This document shows, piece by piece, positions 1 through 9,083 of a stretch of 64,000 nucleotides of DNA. Source of the DNA: Xenorhabdus sp014467285 (GTDB taxonomy: Bacteria > Pseudomonadota > Gammaproteobacteria > Enterobacterales > Enterobacteriaceae); the NCBI RefSeq assembly GCF_014467285.1, contig NZ_NKHR01000007.1, positions 62,001 to 126,000 of the forward strand, given 5' to 3'. The notes below the pieces were generated by a model. That model had not been told where the DNA came from, made no database searches, and was given only the letters and a program-made list of their open reading frames with translations. The position numbers and the translations under genes were made by a program. The number at the start of each line of letters is the position of its first letter. The first letter of the stretch is position 1.

Positions 1-99
1 CAGATCCAGAGGTGTACCTGTACGTTCTGAAGGAGGAACAATATTTATACCTGTGCGTTCTACCTTCCAAAACCGATAACTATCTTGCTGTGTACTCAT
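1..99 (-). CDS. NCS1-family nucleobase/allantoin/thiamine-precursor permease, N-terminus only
   Basis: The reverse strand opens with ATG at 99 and stays open to the window edge, giving 33 residues. They contain VERTGINIVPPSERTG followed by TPLDL, the cytoplasmic lead-in typical of NCS1 symporters (cytosine, hydroxymethylpyrimidine, allantoin or hydantoin importers), which usually reads VERxGIxxVPxxxRxG just before the first membrane helix. An upstream in-frame ATG at 111 is possible, but GGAAA lies at a good distance from ATG 99. The membrane part is outside the window, so substrate cannot be called. It is divergent from the GntR regulator gene and may be a target of it. Confidence 0.55.
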   Translation of the reverse strand, partial: MSTQQDSYRFWKVERTGINIVPPSERTGTPLDL

Positions 100-131
100 T
101 ATGTTTTCCATCACTGAAAAACCCTATCTGA

Positions 132-401
132 GTTGACGTTACCAACTTATACCATTATCTCAGCAGGGAATATGAAGATACCGGATATCGTCCTGAAAAA
201 TGGCTCCGGGCATGGCTTCAATGGTTCTCTTTCCCTAGGTTGGCGCAAACATTTACACGCATGACCGGAGTACCACAAAAAAATGACGCCATGACCAGAG
301 CGCAACGTTTCGATTTGCTTAACCAACAGAAAGCGCTAATCAAATCTCTGTCTCTTCATACACAACATGGCAGCAGGACACCTTCCACCACGCCCCCCTA
401 G
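132..401 (+). pseudogene. Orphan C-terminal gene remnant
   Basis: An open frame of 89 codons follows directly on an in-frame TGA and has no start codon near its beginning, yet its composition (YRPEKWLRAWLQWF, AQRFDLLNQQKALIKSL) looks like a real protein rather than random translation. The stop TAG is embedded in a 10-bp hairpin, as at the end of a real gene. I read it as the tail of a gene whose front has been lost. I do not recognise the family. Confidence 0.35.
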
Positions 402-424
402 GGCCGATGTATGACATCGGCCCT
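400..424. terminator. Perfect 10-bp hairpin at the end of the remnant
   Basis: AGGGCCGATG and CATCGGCCCT pair perfectly around a 5-nt loop (TATGA). There is no U-tract after the stem, so it may be a processing or Rho-assisted end or a degraded intrinsic terminator. Confidence 0.4.
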
Positions 425-663
425 GAGATTGAAGAACACATAACGTTCCTATATACCCATCGGCTTTCGAGCTACAGCTTTGCGGGATGTAACTCAAAAC
501 ATACTGGATATACATTTCTTGCAAATAGGTCGGGTAGTTTCAGAAAAACTCCCGACTTCTTATATAAGCAAGACTTATACTTTATCGGGCCATGAAGGCC
601 AATGAAAGTCCAATTTTGTCATTATGTGATGCCAATCTAATTCCAATACACTCTATACCTTGC

Positions 664-681
664 TGTACAGGCTAATGTACA
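664..681. promoter_or_regulatory. Twin TGTACA motif, candidate GntR operator
   Basis: TGTACA-N6-TGTACA lies 32 bp before the start of the GntR-type gene. Each half is itself palindromic, so the whole reads the same on both strands, as expected for a dimeric repressor site. The position suggests autoregulation or control of the divergent permease. The assignment is by position and symmetry only. Confidence 0.4.
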
Positions 682-712
682 CTTACGCCATCAAATAACC
701 GGGGTTAAAAAT

Positions 713-1480
713 ATGCTGAATCACTTTGTTGACTGGATACACGAACAACTTGAAAAGAAAAGCAATAGCCCTCGTTATATACAATTGCAAAAAGCCATCG
801 AAATGGCGATTGAAAAACAATTATTGGCTGTAGATGAGTTTTTACCCCCCGAGCGCCGATTAGCAGAACGGCTCAATATATCCCGAGTCACTGTCAGTAA
901 GGCGATGCAGCTTCTGGAAGAAAAAGGGGTGATCATACGCCAGCAAGGAATTGGCACTCAGGTTGCAAAACCGGGGAATTCTTCTCTTAATCAGGCGGTT
1001 GGCTTTACTTCCCAAATCATTAAAGAGGGAGGAACGGTATCCAATTATTGGTTATCAAGAAAGATTATCCCCGCGCCGGAAGATATAGCGAAAAAATTAT
1101 CGATTAACACGGGCGAGTACATTGCCAAACTGCGCCGCATCCGCCTTGCTAACGGCACTCCGGTTTCCCTTGAGAATACCTACATTCCCCAAGCCTATCT
1201 GCCTCACCCAGAATTATTGGAAGGTTCCCTGTATGCTCATTGGGAACAACAAAATATTCACCTCACCAACGTGCATCATAAAATCAAGGCCATTGCCTGC
1301 CATGCAGAGCTTGCCATATTGCTCAATATCGCCGAAAACTCACCATTGCTGCAAATTCACCAAATCAGCCTGAATAGCCAAAATGATGTCATTGAATTCA
1401 GTGAAATTTTGTGTCGTGGTGATATTTATGGGTTGGATTTCAATTCTCCTCAGAATATTGACATCAATTATAAACCATAA
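713..1480 (+). CDS. GntR-family transcriptional regulator with UTRA ligand domain
   Basis: 255 residues. Residues ~17-85 form the GntR winged helix-turn-helix (PRYIQLQKAIEMAI, LPPERRLAERLNISRVTVSKA, then EEKGVIIRQQGIGTQVA). Residues ~95-245 have the HutC/UTRA pattern (KLRRIRLANGTPVSLENTYIP, IEFSEILCRGDIYGLDF), an effector-binding domain that usually senses a small sugar, amino acid or histidine-pathway metabolite. It lies divergent from an NCS1 permease, and a symmetric TGTACA pair precedes it, so control of that permease is plausible. Specific effector unknown. Confidence 0.85.
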   Translation: MLNHFVDWIHEQLEKKSNSPRYIQLQKAIEMAIEKQLLAVDEFLPPERRLAERLNISRVTVSKAMQLLEEKGVIIRQQGIGTQVAKPGNSSLNQAVGFTSQIIKEGGTVSNYWLSRKIIPAPEDIAKKLSINTGEYIAKLRRIRLANGTPVSLENTYIPQAYLPHPELLEGSLYAHWEQQNIHLTNVHHKIKAIACHAELAILLNIAENSPLLQIHQISLNSQNDVIEFSEILCRGDIYGLDFNSPQNIDINYKP

Positions 1481-1867
1481 AAATCATTAATATATATTGT
1501 CGTTCATCAAGGTTATTTCCCCTGTTTTTTGGGGATATTCAATCCCTCTGCTATACATCATTTTTTTAACCTAACTTATATTCTTATCATTAAAAATATT
1601 ACTTTTTTGTTAAAAAATAACCTTTATCGAATAAAAAAGGAACAGCATACTATTAAATCATAAAAATATTACTTTAGTGTTTATAATAGAAAATCCCTAA
1701 TAGAAATCGGCCAACACAAGAAAAATAACTAATAAAAACAACATATTAAAATCAAAAACATCTCGATAACCCATCGATTTCAAATCATTAGGGAGAAATA
1801 AAAATAGCAAACAAAGCAGTGCAAGAAACGATAAGGGCCATATCACCTTTTACTCAAGGGATTATTT
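1481..1867. other. 387-bp AT-rich intergenic region
   Basis: Very AT-rich with many A and T runs. I see no ORF or RNA gene. It presumably holds the promoter of the methyltransferase gene; AAGGGA shortly before ATG 1868 is its likely ribosome-binding site. Confidence 0.6.
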
Positions 1868-2626
1868 ATGAACGATATTAGCCAATTATATTCAAAACAT
1901 CCTGAGTTATACGATGCATTTTCAACCCAAAGAGAATTTCTGGCAGAATGCCGCTCCCTTCTTGATCTCTCATCTCCCTGCGATCCTCATGAAATAACCA
2001 CATTAGAATTACTCGCCGGACCAGCAAGACATTCACTGACGTTTAATCAATTGGGGTGTAAAGCTTATTCACTTGATGGTTCTGAAGGGATGAAATCCTA
2101 TTCCGTCGCAAAAGGTCTACAACGCGAAGAAAACTACTTTGTTTCGAGCTTACCTTCTGATGAGACGATTATTCCTCCTGATTTGAAATTTAATATTTTC
2201 ACTTTGCTCAGATATTCTGTTGGTTACTTTACAAAAGAATCCATTCAATGGTTATTAAAATGGTGCCAACGTCACTCCCATAAAAATGGCATACTTTTCA
2301 TTCAGATACATAAACCAAGCACATTCATTGACATTATCGAAAAACATGAAGAAACACGTGTTATCAGTGACACTGAGCTGGGCAAGGTGGAAAGCTATTG
2401 GCCAATCACTCCGCCTGAATGGAGCGACACTACCTGGGAAGCCATAATGACGGTAAAAGTGATTATTAATGGTGAAACTCATTTATATGAGTCCCGAGAA
2501 ATAATCCACTCTTATGAGGATATTAAGCATCTTGCTGAGTTAATGGGGTGCAGGGCAGAAATCATTCCGCCACAAAAACTATCTGGATTTACAACCAGCG
2601 CCCATATCGTCGCCATATATCTATAA
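1868..2626 (+). CDS. Class I SAM-dependent methyltransferase-like protein
   Basis: 252 residues. The segment TTLELLAGPARHSLTFNQLG at ~42-61 corresponds to motif I (E/DxxxGxGR type) and YSLDGSEGM to the acidic end of strand 2 that holds the SAM ribose. Later strands (FNIFTLLRYSVGYF, GILFIQIH) match motifs IV-V of a Rossmann methyltransferase with D/L substitutions. No substrate motif is recognised. It stands alone between a regulator on the same strand and a convergent sulfatase-family gene, with a hairpin directly after the stop. It could be a natural-product or toxin-associated methyltransferase; function unknown. Confidence 0.6.
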   Translation: MNDISQLYSKHPELYDAFSTQREFLAECRSLLDLSSPCDPHEITTLELLAGPARHSLTFNQLGCKAYSLDGSEGMKSYSVAKGLQREENYFVSSLPSDETIIPPDLKFNIFTLLRYSVGYFTKESIQWLLKWCQRHSHKNGILFIQIHKPSTFIDIIEKHEETRVISDTELGKVESYWPITPPEWSDTTWEAIMTVKVIINGETHLYESREIIHSYEDIKHLAELMGCRAEIIPPQKLSGFTTSAHIVAIYL

Positions 2627-2630
2627 ACAT

Positions 2631-2667
2631 ATTCCTTCTGCCAGTCTGAATCGCTGACAGAAGGAAT
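2631..2667. terminator. Hairpin between convergent genes
   Basis: ATTCCTTCTGCCAG pairs with CTGACAGAAGGAAT with one mismatch around a 9-nt loop, directly after the methyltransferase stop. It sits between convergent genes and could serve both, although the U-tract is weak. Confidence 0.5.
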
Positions 2668-2710
2668 AGTATAGCGAGAAAGCAACTACAGGAAGAAAGT
2701 AAAAACGTGG

Positions 2711-4360
2711 TTATTCCTTACCTGCCGCATGCAACTGCTGGTAAATATAGTGCTTATAACTCTCTACCAACGCGTTGTCCTGACAATCATTCAAAGCACC
2801 ATCACACAAATGACGCATGGTCATATTGGCCTGATAAAATGGCGGCGCAACCAAGCGGGCACGCTCCAGTATGATTCCGCCCAGGAAAGAAATATCCGTC
2901 AGTTTACCCGTCGTGATTGAAGTTCCCTGTTTTAAATTATCCCGTAAGGTAAATTGGGTAATATGCGCGGGATCAGGTAGTGAAGAGTGATAATGATCAA
3001 AATGGATGTTCGGTTGATGATCGCCAAAATAGAGGAAAACCGTGGGCTTATCGCGCTTGGCAACAAATTCACTGAAATCCTTGATGGCCGGATCGGAGGC
3101 GATAATTTTTTCCATGTAATGACTGAATTTGCCTACTGCTGTTGAATGTTCAACACTGCCAGTCAAACCATAGTCATCATGATGGTTCTCATCATAAGGG
3201 CCATGTTCAAACATTGTCAGAGAGAAGATAAAAATTGGCTTATCGGTTTCCTTAGCCAAAATAGTTTTCACATAAGACAACATATCCTGTGTCGAAATCG
3301 TCCATAGGTTTTCACCCATGCTGGCGGGATAGCCTAACTCTTGTGGCTGGATCACCCGGTCAACGCCTAATGTCTTGTAAGCGTGCCCGGCATGATAAGC
3401 AGATTTATTAAATGGCGTCAGCACAACGGTGTAATAACCATTGTCTTTCATCGCACGGAATAAACTGTTTTGCAGATGATCGACAACAAAGTAAAACACG
3501 GCATTTTTGCGTGAGCCGAAATCATCCGTATTCAATCCCGTTAAAACAGAGAATTCAGATAACCATGTTCCACCACCAAAAGTTTGTACCCTTAGCGGAC
3601 CTTGGGCGCTGACACCCGCATCGCGCTGGAACATATACAAATCTGGCAAGCTAACATTAGCGGGTAATTGGTAAAGATGGGGATTAACGGTGGATTCTTG
3701 CAGTAAAACAACCACATCGGGTTTCACGGCTGATTGAGGTTCAGGCAGAGTCACTTTTTTCGCCTGTCGCAAGAAATAATCAGCAGATGTGCCAAACTGC
3801 GGTGGCTGATATTCTGCATCCATGGCCGACATCACCATATTGGTCATCGTTCCCCGCCCTTTCGGCAATTCATTCTGCCATTGAGCGTAGTAGGCTTTGA
3901 CCGTTAAATTGATACCCCAAACACTGGCGGCCATCAAAACGATACTGGCGAAGCGCCATTTGATACTTCGTACAGGAGAAACCGTTTTCCAGCTCAGTAT
4001 CATATTGAATATCAACCAAATAACCATCGCCACTACCGCAATACCGGCCAGCCAATAATGACGCAAAGTTTCCTGATTTGCGGGGTCCAGCATGACATTC
4101 AAATCGGAAAACATCAGTTGTTCTTTGTAGTAGTGGACTTTTAGCTGATTGAGGAATTTGAGGATAATAAATAAGGTTCCCGTTAACACCGCCGAAAATA
4201 ACCAACGCGCTGAAACTAAGAAAACCAGGCCAAAGATGACGCTAAACACGCCGACAGACACCAGTGCAGGATAAATATCTCCGCCCTTTTCAAACACCAA
4301 TATCAAGGAAGCAATCAGCAGCAATCCAAGATAAATCTTCGAGATTATCTTTTTCTTCAT
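2711..4360 (-). CDS. LTA synthase/phosphoethanolamine-transferase-like membrane sulfatase-fold enzyme
   Basis: 549 residues. The N-terminal ~170 residues hold about five hydrophobic helices. The periplasmic part begins near residue 200 and has the alkaline-phosphatase/sulfatase core: VVVLLQEST with the candidate Thr nucleophile, FGGGTWLSEFSVLTG, TMFEHGPY and YFGDHQP with metal-binding Asp/His. This is the architecture of LtaS-like and OpgB/EptA-like transferases that move phosphoglycerol or phosphoethanolamine from lipids to glycans. In a Gram-negative cell an envelope glycan or lipid A modification is the sensible guess, substrate unassigned. It is monocistronic, convergent with the methyltransferase gene. 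Confidence 0.75.
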   Translation of the reverse strand: MKKKIISKIYLGLLLIASLILVFEKGGDIYPALVSVGVFSVIFGLVFLVSARWLFSAVLTGTLFIILKFLNQLKVHYYKEQLMFSDLNVMLDPANQETLRHYWLAGIAVVAMVIWLIFNMILSWKTVSPVRSIKWRFASIVLMAASVWGINLTVKAYYAQWQNELPKGRGTMTNMVMSAMDAEYQPPQFGTSADYFLRQAKKVTLPEPQSAVKPDVVVLLQESTVNPHLYQLPANVSLPDLYMFQRDAGVSAQGPLRVQTFGGGTWLSEFSVLTGLNTDDFGSRKNAVFYFVVDHLQNSLFRAMKDNGYYTVVLTPFNKSAYHAGHAYKTLGVDRVIQPQELGYPASMGENLWTISTQDMLSYVKTILAKETDKPIFIFSLTMFEHGPYDENHHDDYGLTGSVEHSTAVGKFSHYMEKIIASDPAIKDFSEFVAKRDKPTVFLYFGDHQPNIHFDHYHSSLPDPAHITQFTLRDNLKQGTSITTGKLTDISFLGGIILERARLVAPPFYQANMTMRHLCDGALNDCQDNALVESYKHYIYQQLHAAGKE

Positions 4361-4528
4361 ACTCTATTGAATTCCACATATGAGTTCAGTTTGACATCAC
4401 TCGCTGAAAATAGCATAGGTTTTCAAATATGCCGTAAATAAAATGCAGCAAATTCGCTCAATGAAGACAGCGTGGATTCAAAGGAGTTCAACAGCCATTT
4501 TGTAAAATAGATATTTTATGACAAGCAG

Positions 4529-6448
4529 CTAGAAAACGTCCCCATCCCGTAAAACGTGCAAGTTTGCCTTCCTGCGGGTAAAACCTGTACGGTCAAAGTA
4601 CTCCAGAATTTGGATCGCTAATTTCCGGCCGATACCTAACTCATTGCGAAAATCTATCGCGGTAATGCCTCCATTAGCCTGATCATATTGACGGATCAAA
4701 TCAGCAAATTGCTGTATATACCGGCGGTGATAATAACGATCAGGTACGATAGCGATAATAAGCCCCAATTGTGCGGCAGTACGCAAAAGGCGGCGTATGG
4801 TTTCTTCATCTTCCCCCATTTCAGTTGCCAAATCGCGTATCCACCACGCTTCCTCCTTGAAATGCGATTCTGCTTTTGACCACAAATTTGCCTGTTCTGT
4901 GGTAAACGCCAACCCATGTTCAGGCAAATGCAGCCCGCCATGCGTTTGCTTTAGCGCTTTCTGCTCAAGTAAGCGATTGATCAAGGTATAAACCAGCGTT
5001 TCATCCAATGTTGGCAGCGCCATCCGTTTCAGGCGGGCTTTACCCAAGCCCAGTTGATCGGGGTGTTTCTCGTGATATTCCGCCAAAACCTGCAATAACT
5101 TTTGCTCCGCTAACGCCGCATTCTGCTGCGATAATGCCCAATCATCCGCAATAACGAGCTTTACTTCTGCCAATAGGCTATTGATCTGGTTTCTTGTCAA
5201 CTGACGCGCCCAGGCAAAATGGCTGAGAGACAGTGCACCATTCGGTAAATGCAGCATGAGATGCTCTGCATGACTGACAGCCCGTGCCAATTGTGATAGC
5301 CAATTCAGGAATGCAGGCTGGCGTTTCCCCCTGCGCGGAGAATTCAGGTTAATGACCCTTGCACCTGCCAACGTTTTTTTGGCACTGATATCACGCAATA
5401 TCAGGCGATCATTTTCAACTAACCACAAAGGGCGATCCAACACCAATTCAGCCAATATCGGCGTATCAGCCAGCGAGTTCAGCAATGAAATTCGCCCGGT
5501 AATATGGCTGGCGGCATGATGGATATGGAGAGATTGCCAATTTTGCAGTGGTACATCCGTTTCAATTTCCACCAGCACTTTTTCAGACGCGGACATTGAA
5601 TTTTGCGAGGCCCGGATTTTTTGAGAAAACGGCTTTTGCGCTAATAGCCAATCACCACGGGAAATGTGCTCTTTGCTGATATCACCGGCAATATTCAAAG
5701 CAATACGCTGGCCTGCCTGCGCAACCTGAGCAGGTTGATTCTGGGCATGTAAGCCACGAACCCGGACAGCTTGGTCACAACCCGTCAGCCACAACGTATC
5801 ACCGACATGGATACGCCCCGCCAAAGCCGTTCCTGTGACCACCAATCCCGCGCCTTTAACCGTAAAGGCCCGATCGATTGCCAACCGAAAACGTTGATTC
5901 AATGTTTCCTGCTGCGGGTTTTGAAGAAGGGAAGAATGGCGATTTTGATGGACAGACAGTAAGTGTTCTCTCAGCGGGGCAATGCCATCACACGTTGTTG
6001 CCGCCGTCACAAACAGAGGCGCTGATTGCCAGCCTTGAGATGCCAATAACTGTCTCACCTGCTGCCGGACTTCCTCAATCCTTGCCTGTTCGACACTATC
6101 GGCTTTGGTCAGTACAACCGTGATATCAGGCCGCCCGATTAAACGCAGGATCGCCAGATGCTCCTGAGTTTGTGCCATCACTCCATCATCACAGGCGACA
6201 ACCAACAGAACATGATCAATCCCCCCCATTCCCGCCAGCATGTTAGACAGGAATTTTTCATGCCCCGGTACATCGACAAAACCTACCGAAGAGCCATCTG
6301 GCTGCGGCCAATAGGCATAACCGAGATCGATAGTCATGCCCCGTTTTTTCTCTTCCGGTAAATGGGTCGTATCAACTCCTGTGATTGCGTGAATCAGGGT
6401 CGTTTTACCGTGATCAACATGTCCCGCTGTGGCAAAAATCATAGTCAT
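4529..6448 (-). CDS. selB: Selenocysteine-specific elongation factor SelB
   Basis: 639 residues. The GTPase domain is clear: GHVDHGKTTL (P-loop) near residue 8, DVPGHEKF (G3), LTKADS (G4). EF-Tu-like domains II-III follow, and the C-terminal winged helices (GIGRKLAIQILEYFDRTGFTRR) bind the SECIS element of selenoprotein mRNAs. SelB brings Sec-tRNA(Sec) to in-frame UGA codons and is needed for the formate dehydrogenase encoded nearby. It follows selA by 36 bp. The start may instead be ATG 6442, which matches the E. coli N-terminus better; an AGG sits before both. Confidence 0.97.
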   Translation of the reverse strand: MTMIFATAGHVDHGKTTLIHAITGVDTTHLPEEKKRGMTIDLGYAYWPQPDGSSVGFVDVPGHEKFLSNMLAGMGGIDHVLLVVACDDGVMAQTQEHLAILRLIGRPDITVVLTKADSVEQARIEEVRQQVRQLLASQGWQSAPLFVTAATTCDGIAPLREHLLSVHQNRHSSLLQNPQQETLNQRFRLAIDRAFTVKGAGLVVTGTALAGRIHVGDTLWLTGCDQAVRVRGLHAQNQPAQVAQAGQRIALNIAGDISKEHISRGDWLLAQKPFSQKIRASQNSMSASEKVLVEIETDVPLQNWQSLHIHHAASHITGRISLLNSLADTPILAELVLDRPLWLVENDRLILRDISAKKTLAGARVINLNSPRRGKRQPAFLNWLSQLARAVSHAEHLMLHLPNGALSLSHFAWARQLTRNQINSLLAEVKLVIADDWALSQQNAALAEQKLLQVLAEYHEKHPDQLGLGKARLKRMALPTLDETLVYTLINRLLEQKALKQTHGGLHLPEHGLAFTTEQANLWSKAESHFKEEAWWIRDLATEMGEDEETIRRLLRTAAQLGLIIAIVPDRYYHRRYIQQFADLIRQYDQANGGITAIDFRNELGIGRKLAIQILEYFDRTGFTRRKANLHVLRDGDVF

Positions 6449-6484
6449 CGAGCCTATATCTATAACAACGATTCTGAGGGGTTT

Positions 6485-7876
6485 TTATGAAAATAACGCC
6501 TGAAATAACGTATTCCCATCTTCAAGGCAACGCAAATCCAGCCATAACCGCCCATCATACAGACGCCCAATCACGGGCTTGTTCAAATTACGCCATTGAT
6601 GAGCCAATTTCTCCAATGTACTGCCACGCCCATCAATCGCAGTAAAAGTCAGCGCCCAACTGGGTAAGCGATCCACAGGTAAGGAACCGCTGCCAATCTG
6701 GGAATAGCAAGGTTCATCGCGAACAATGAATTTGTCGCTGTAATATGCCTGAATGTTGGGCAGTAACTGTTGCGCCATGTCATGGATTTCATCTTGCGGA
6801 CGAGTCAGTAAACGCAGTGTCGGTAACGTTTGACGAAGCTGTTCAGGATGTTGATAAAGACGCAATGTGGCTTCCAATGCAGCCAGTGTCATTTTATCCG
6901 CCCGCAATGCACGTTTCAGGGGATGGCGTTGAATGGCTTCAATCCACGGTTTCTTACCGACAATTATTCCGGCTTGCGGGCCACCCAACAATTTATCACC
7001 GGAGAAAGTGACAAGATCGATGCCGTGGCTCAGATAATCCTGTGGCATCGGTTCCGCAGGCAAGCCATATTGCGCCATGTCTGTCATGGAACCACTACCG
7101 AGATCGATGGCAGTCGGGATTTGAGATGCGATACCCAACTTCGCCAGTTCTTCACCCGATACTTCGGCAGTAAAACCTTCGATGCTGTAATTGCTGGTAT
7201 GCACTTTCATCAATAAACCCGTTTCGGGGTTGATTGCCTGCTGGTAATCTTTCAAGTGCGTTCGGTTAGTCGTCCCCACTTCGACCAAACGACAACCCGC
7301 TTGCACCATCACATCGGGAACACGAAAGGCACCGCCAATTTCCACCAGCTCACCACGGGAAACGACAACCTCTTTTCCCTGCGCCACAGTCGCCAATACC
7401 AGCAAAACCGCAGCAGCGTTATTGTTGACGATACAGGCATCTTCTGCTCCCGTCAGGGTACACAGTAGATCAGCCAGCGCGCGATCACGATGCCCACGAG
7501 CCGCACCATCAAGGGAATATTCCAACGTAACCGGCAAACGCATCACCTGTGTCACCGCATCAATCGCCGGCTCTGCCAGCAATGCCCGCCCCAAATTAGT
7601 GTGAAGCACCGTGCCACTCAAGTTAAGCACGGGTTTCAACGCTGACATCTGATCCTGTCCCAATCTTTGGCGTAATGGTGCGGCCCAATTATCACTCCAT
7701 TCCGGCAGGGTTTGATGTTCCCGAATATTGAACCGCGCCTGCGCCTGCATTTCCCGCAATATATCTACCACTCGCGTCTGCCCATGATGCGCTGTCAACG
7801 AGATAATTTCTGGCTCCCGCAGCAATCGATCAATAGAGGGTAATTGACGGTACAGTGAGTTTATTGCTTGTGTCAT
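6485..7876 (-). CDS. selA: L-seryl-tRNA(Sec) selenium transferase SelA
   Basis: 463 residues from ATG 7876, the same length as E. coli SelA; GAGG lies about 9 nt upstream, and the upstream in-frame ATG at 7894 is less likely. SelA is a PLP enzyme that converts Ser-tRNA(Sec) to Sec-tRNA(Sec) with selenophosphate. Visible features are the tRNA-binding N-terminus (INSLYRQLPSIDRLL), INLSGTVLHTNLGRA-type glycine-rich core (here NLSGTVLHTNLGRALL) and the PLP lysine segment VTFSGDKLLGGPQAG. It lies between fdhE and selB in a minus-strand sel/fdh block. Confidence 0.97.
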   Translation of the reverse strand: MTQAINSLYRQLPSIDRLLREPEIISLTAHHGQTRVVDILREMQAQARFNIREHQTLPEWSDNWAAPLRQRLGQDQMSALKPVLNLSGTVLHTNLGRALLAEPAIDAVTQVMRLPVTLEYSLDGAARGHRDRALADLLCTLTGAEDACIVNNNAAAVLLVLATVAQGKEVVVSRGELVEIGGAFRVPDVMVQAGCRLVEVGTTNRTHLKDYQQAINPETGLLMKVHTSNYSIEGFTAEVSGEELAKLGIASQIPTAIDLGSGSMTDMAQYGLPAEPMPQDYLSHGIDLVTFSGDKLLGGPQAGIIVGKKPWIEAIQRHPLKRALRADKMTLAALEATLRLYQHPEQLRQTLPTLRLLTRPQDEIHDMAQQLLPNIQAYYSDKFIVRDEPCYSQIGSGSLPVDRLPSWALTFTAIDGRGSTLEKLAHQWRNLNKPVIGRLYDGRLWLDLRCLEDGNTLFQALFS

Positions 7877-7931
7877 CGTTTCATTCCTCACCACTTATTC
7901 TCATCTATCACCATTTATTCATTGGGAACAT

Positions 7932-8864
7932 TTATTCATTGGGAAATAGAAAAGGGTTCAGGCTGCTACGGGCGAAACCTTCCTCTTCCATTTTGGCATC
8001 CAAAATCAGTGATGCCAGATCATCCGCCACGGCATCCACATTAGGATCTTTTTCCTGATAAAGAATTTTCAGATAACTGCCGCAATCACCACAACTTTCC
8101 GCCTTGACTGCCGCTTGCTCACTATCCAATGACCAATAATTCAGATCACGAGTCTGCTCACAATTGCTGCATTTGACTCGCACAACATGCCACTCACTTT
8201 CACACAAATGGCAATGCAAGTAGCGCAAGCCTTGGCTGGAGCCGATTTGCACAATACTGACAACGGGCATACTGCCGCAAACCGGACAAAACTGTCGGTG
8301 TTCACCATATTCCGCCCGCGCTTTGCCGGGGATCAGACTGGCCATTTGAGCCCAATAAACAGACAATGCCGCCCAGACAAACACGGCCTGATCGGCACCG
8401 ACTTTGCTGAATTCTCTATTAAGCAGTGCACTTGCCATCTCTTCCAGCTCTTGTTCTGAGTTTTTTGCCAGATTTTCAATGGCAGGTTTTACATGTTCTG
8501 GCACGGTGGGCAACAATTCTGCTATCAGGGAATACAGGATATTTTGCCAGTGCTGAGTACGGGGCAGGATTTTACAATCTAACGGGATGCCACTCTCTTG
8601 TCGGGAATGATCGATAATTTCACCCAACTCCACATTCAGCGGATTGTCATACAGGGCTTTTTGCTGCGCCTGCACGATTTCAGCAACAAAATTCAGATAG
8701 TTTGAAAATGGATTGTTTTCTGTCGCCAACGTTCTCAGACGTTCGGCACGACGTTGATACAGATTTTTCAGATTGGCAAACAGCAAGGGAGGAATAAAAC
8801 CAGCACCTCTTTCACTTACGCGCTCTTTGCCTAACTGCTCTTTAGGAACAATGCGAATACTCAT
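7932..8864 (-). CDS. fdhE: Formate dehydrogenase accessory protein FdhE
   Basis: 310 residues from ATG 8864, chosen because MSIRIVPKEQL matches the E. coli start and GGAAGG lies 8 nt upstream. FdhE is a cytoplasmic rubredoxin-like protein that assists maturation of Tat-exported formate dehydrogenases. Four CxxC pairs are visible (CPVC, CHLC, CSNC, CGDC), the iron-binding set of the family, followed by the conserved C-terminal RSSLNPFLFP. In E. coli fdhE follows fdoGHI directly; here a 3.6-kb block separates them, so it must rely on a promoter in the gap upstream of 8864. Confidence 0.97.
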   Translation of the reverse strand: MSIRIVPKEQLGKERVSERGAGFIPPLLFANLKNLYQRRAERLRTLATENNPFSNYLNFVAEIVQAQQKALYDNPLNVELGEIIDHSRQESGIPLDCKILPRTQHWQNILYSLIAELLPTVPEHVKPAIENLAKNSEQELEEMASALLNREFSKVGADQAVFVWAALSVYWAQMASLIPGKARAEYGEHRQFCPVCGSMPVVSIVQIGSSQGLRYLHCHLCESEWHVVRVKCSNCEQTRDLNYWSLDSEQAAVKAESCGDCGSYLKILYQEKDPNVDAVADDLASLILDAKMEEEGFARSSLNPFLFPNE

Positions 8865-9083
8865 TACCTTCACCTTCCCATTATGTTTATACGTAAGTAT
8901 CCAACCATCTTACCTTGTCAAACATCACCTTACCAAACAACGGGTATTACCATGCAAGTTTACTGACATCACCGTAACAATTCAGGTTAGACTATCAGTG
9001 CTATAAAAAGGGGGGAAGGGTGGATTTATCTGCATAATCATTAACACTCTTCTGGGTTGGCCTATCGATAATTGAAGAGATTG

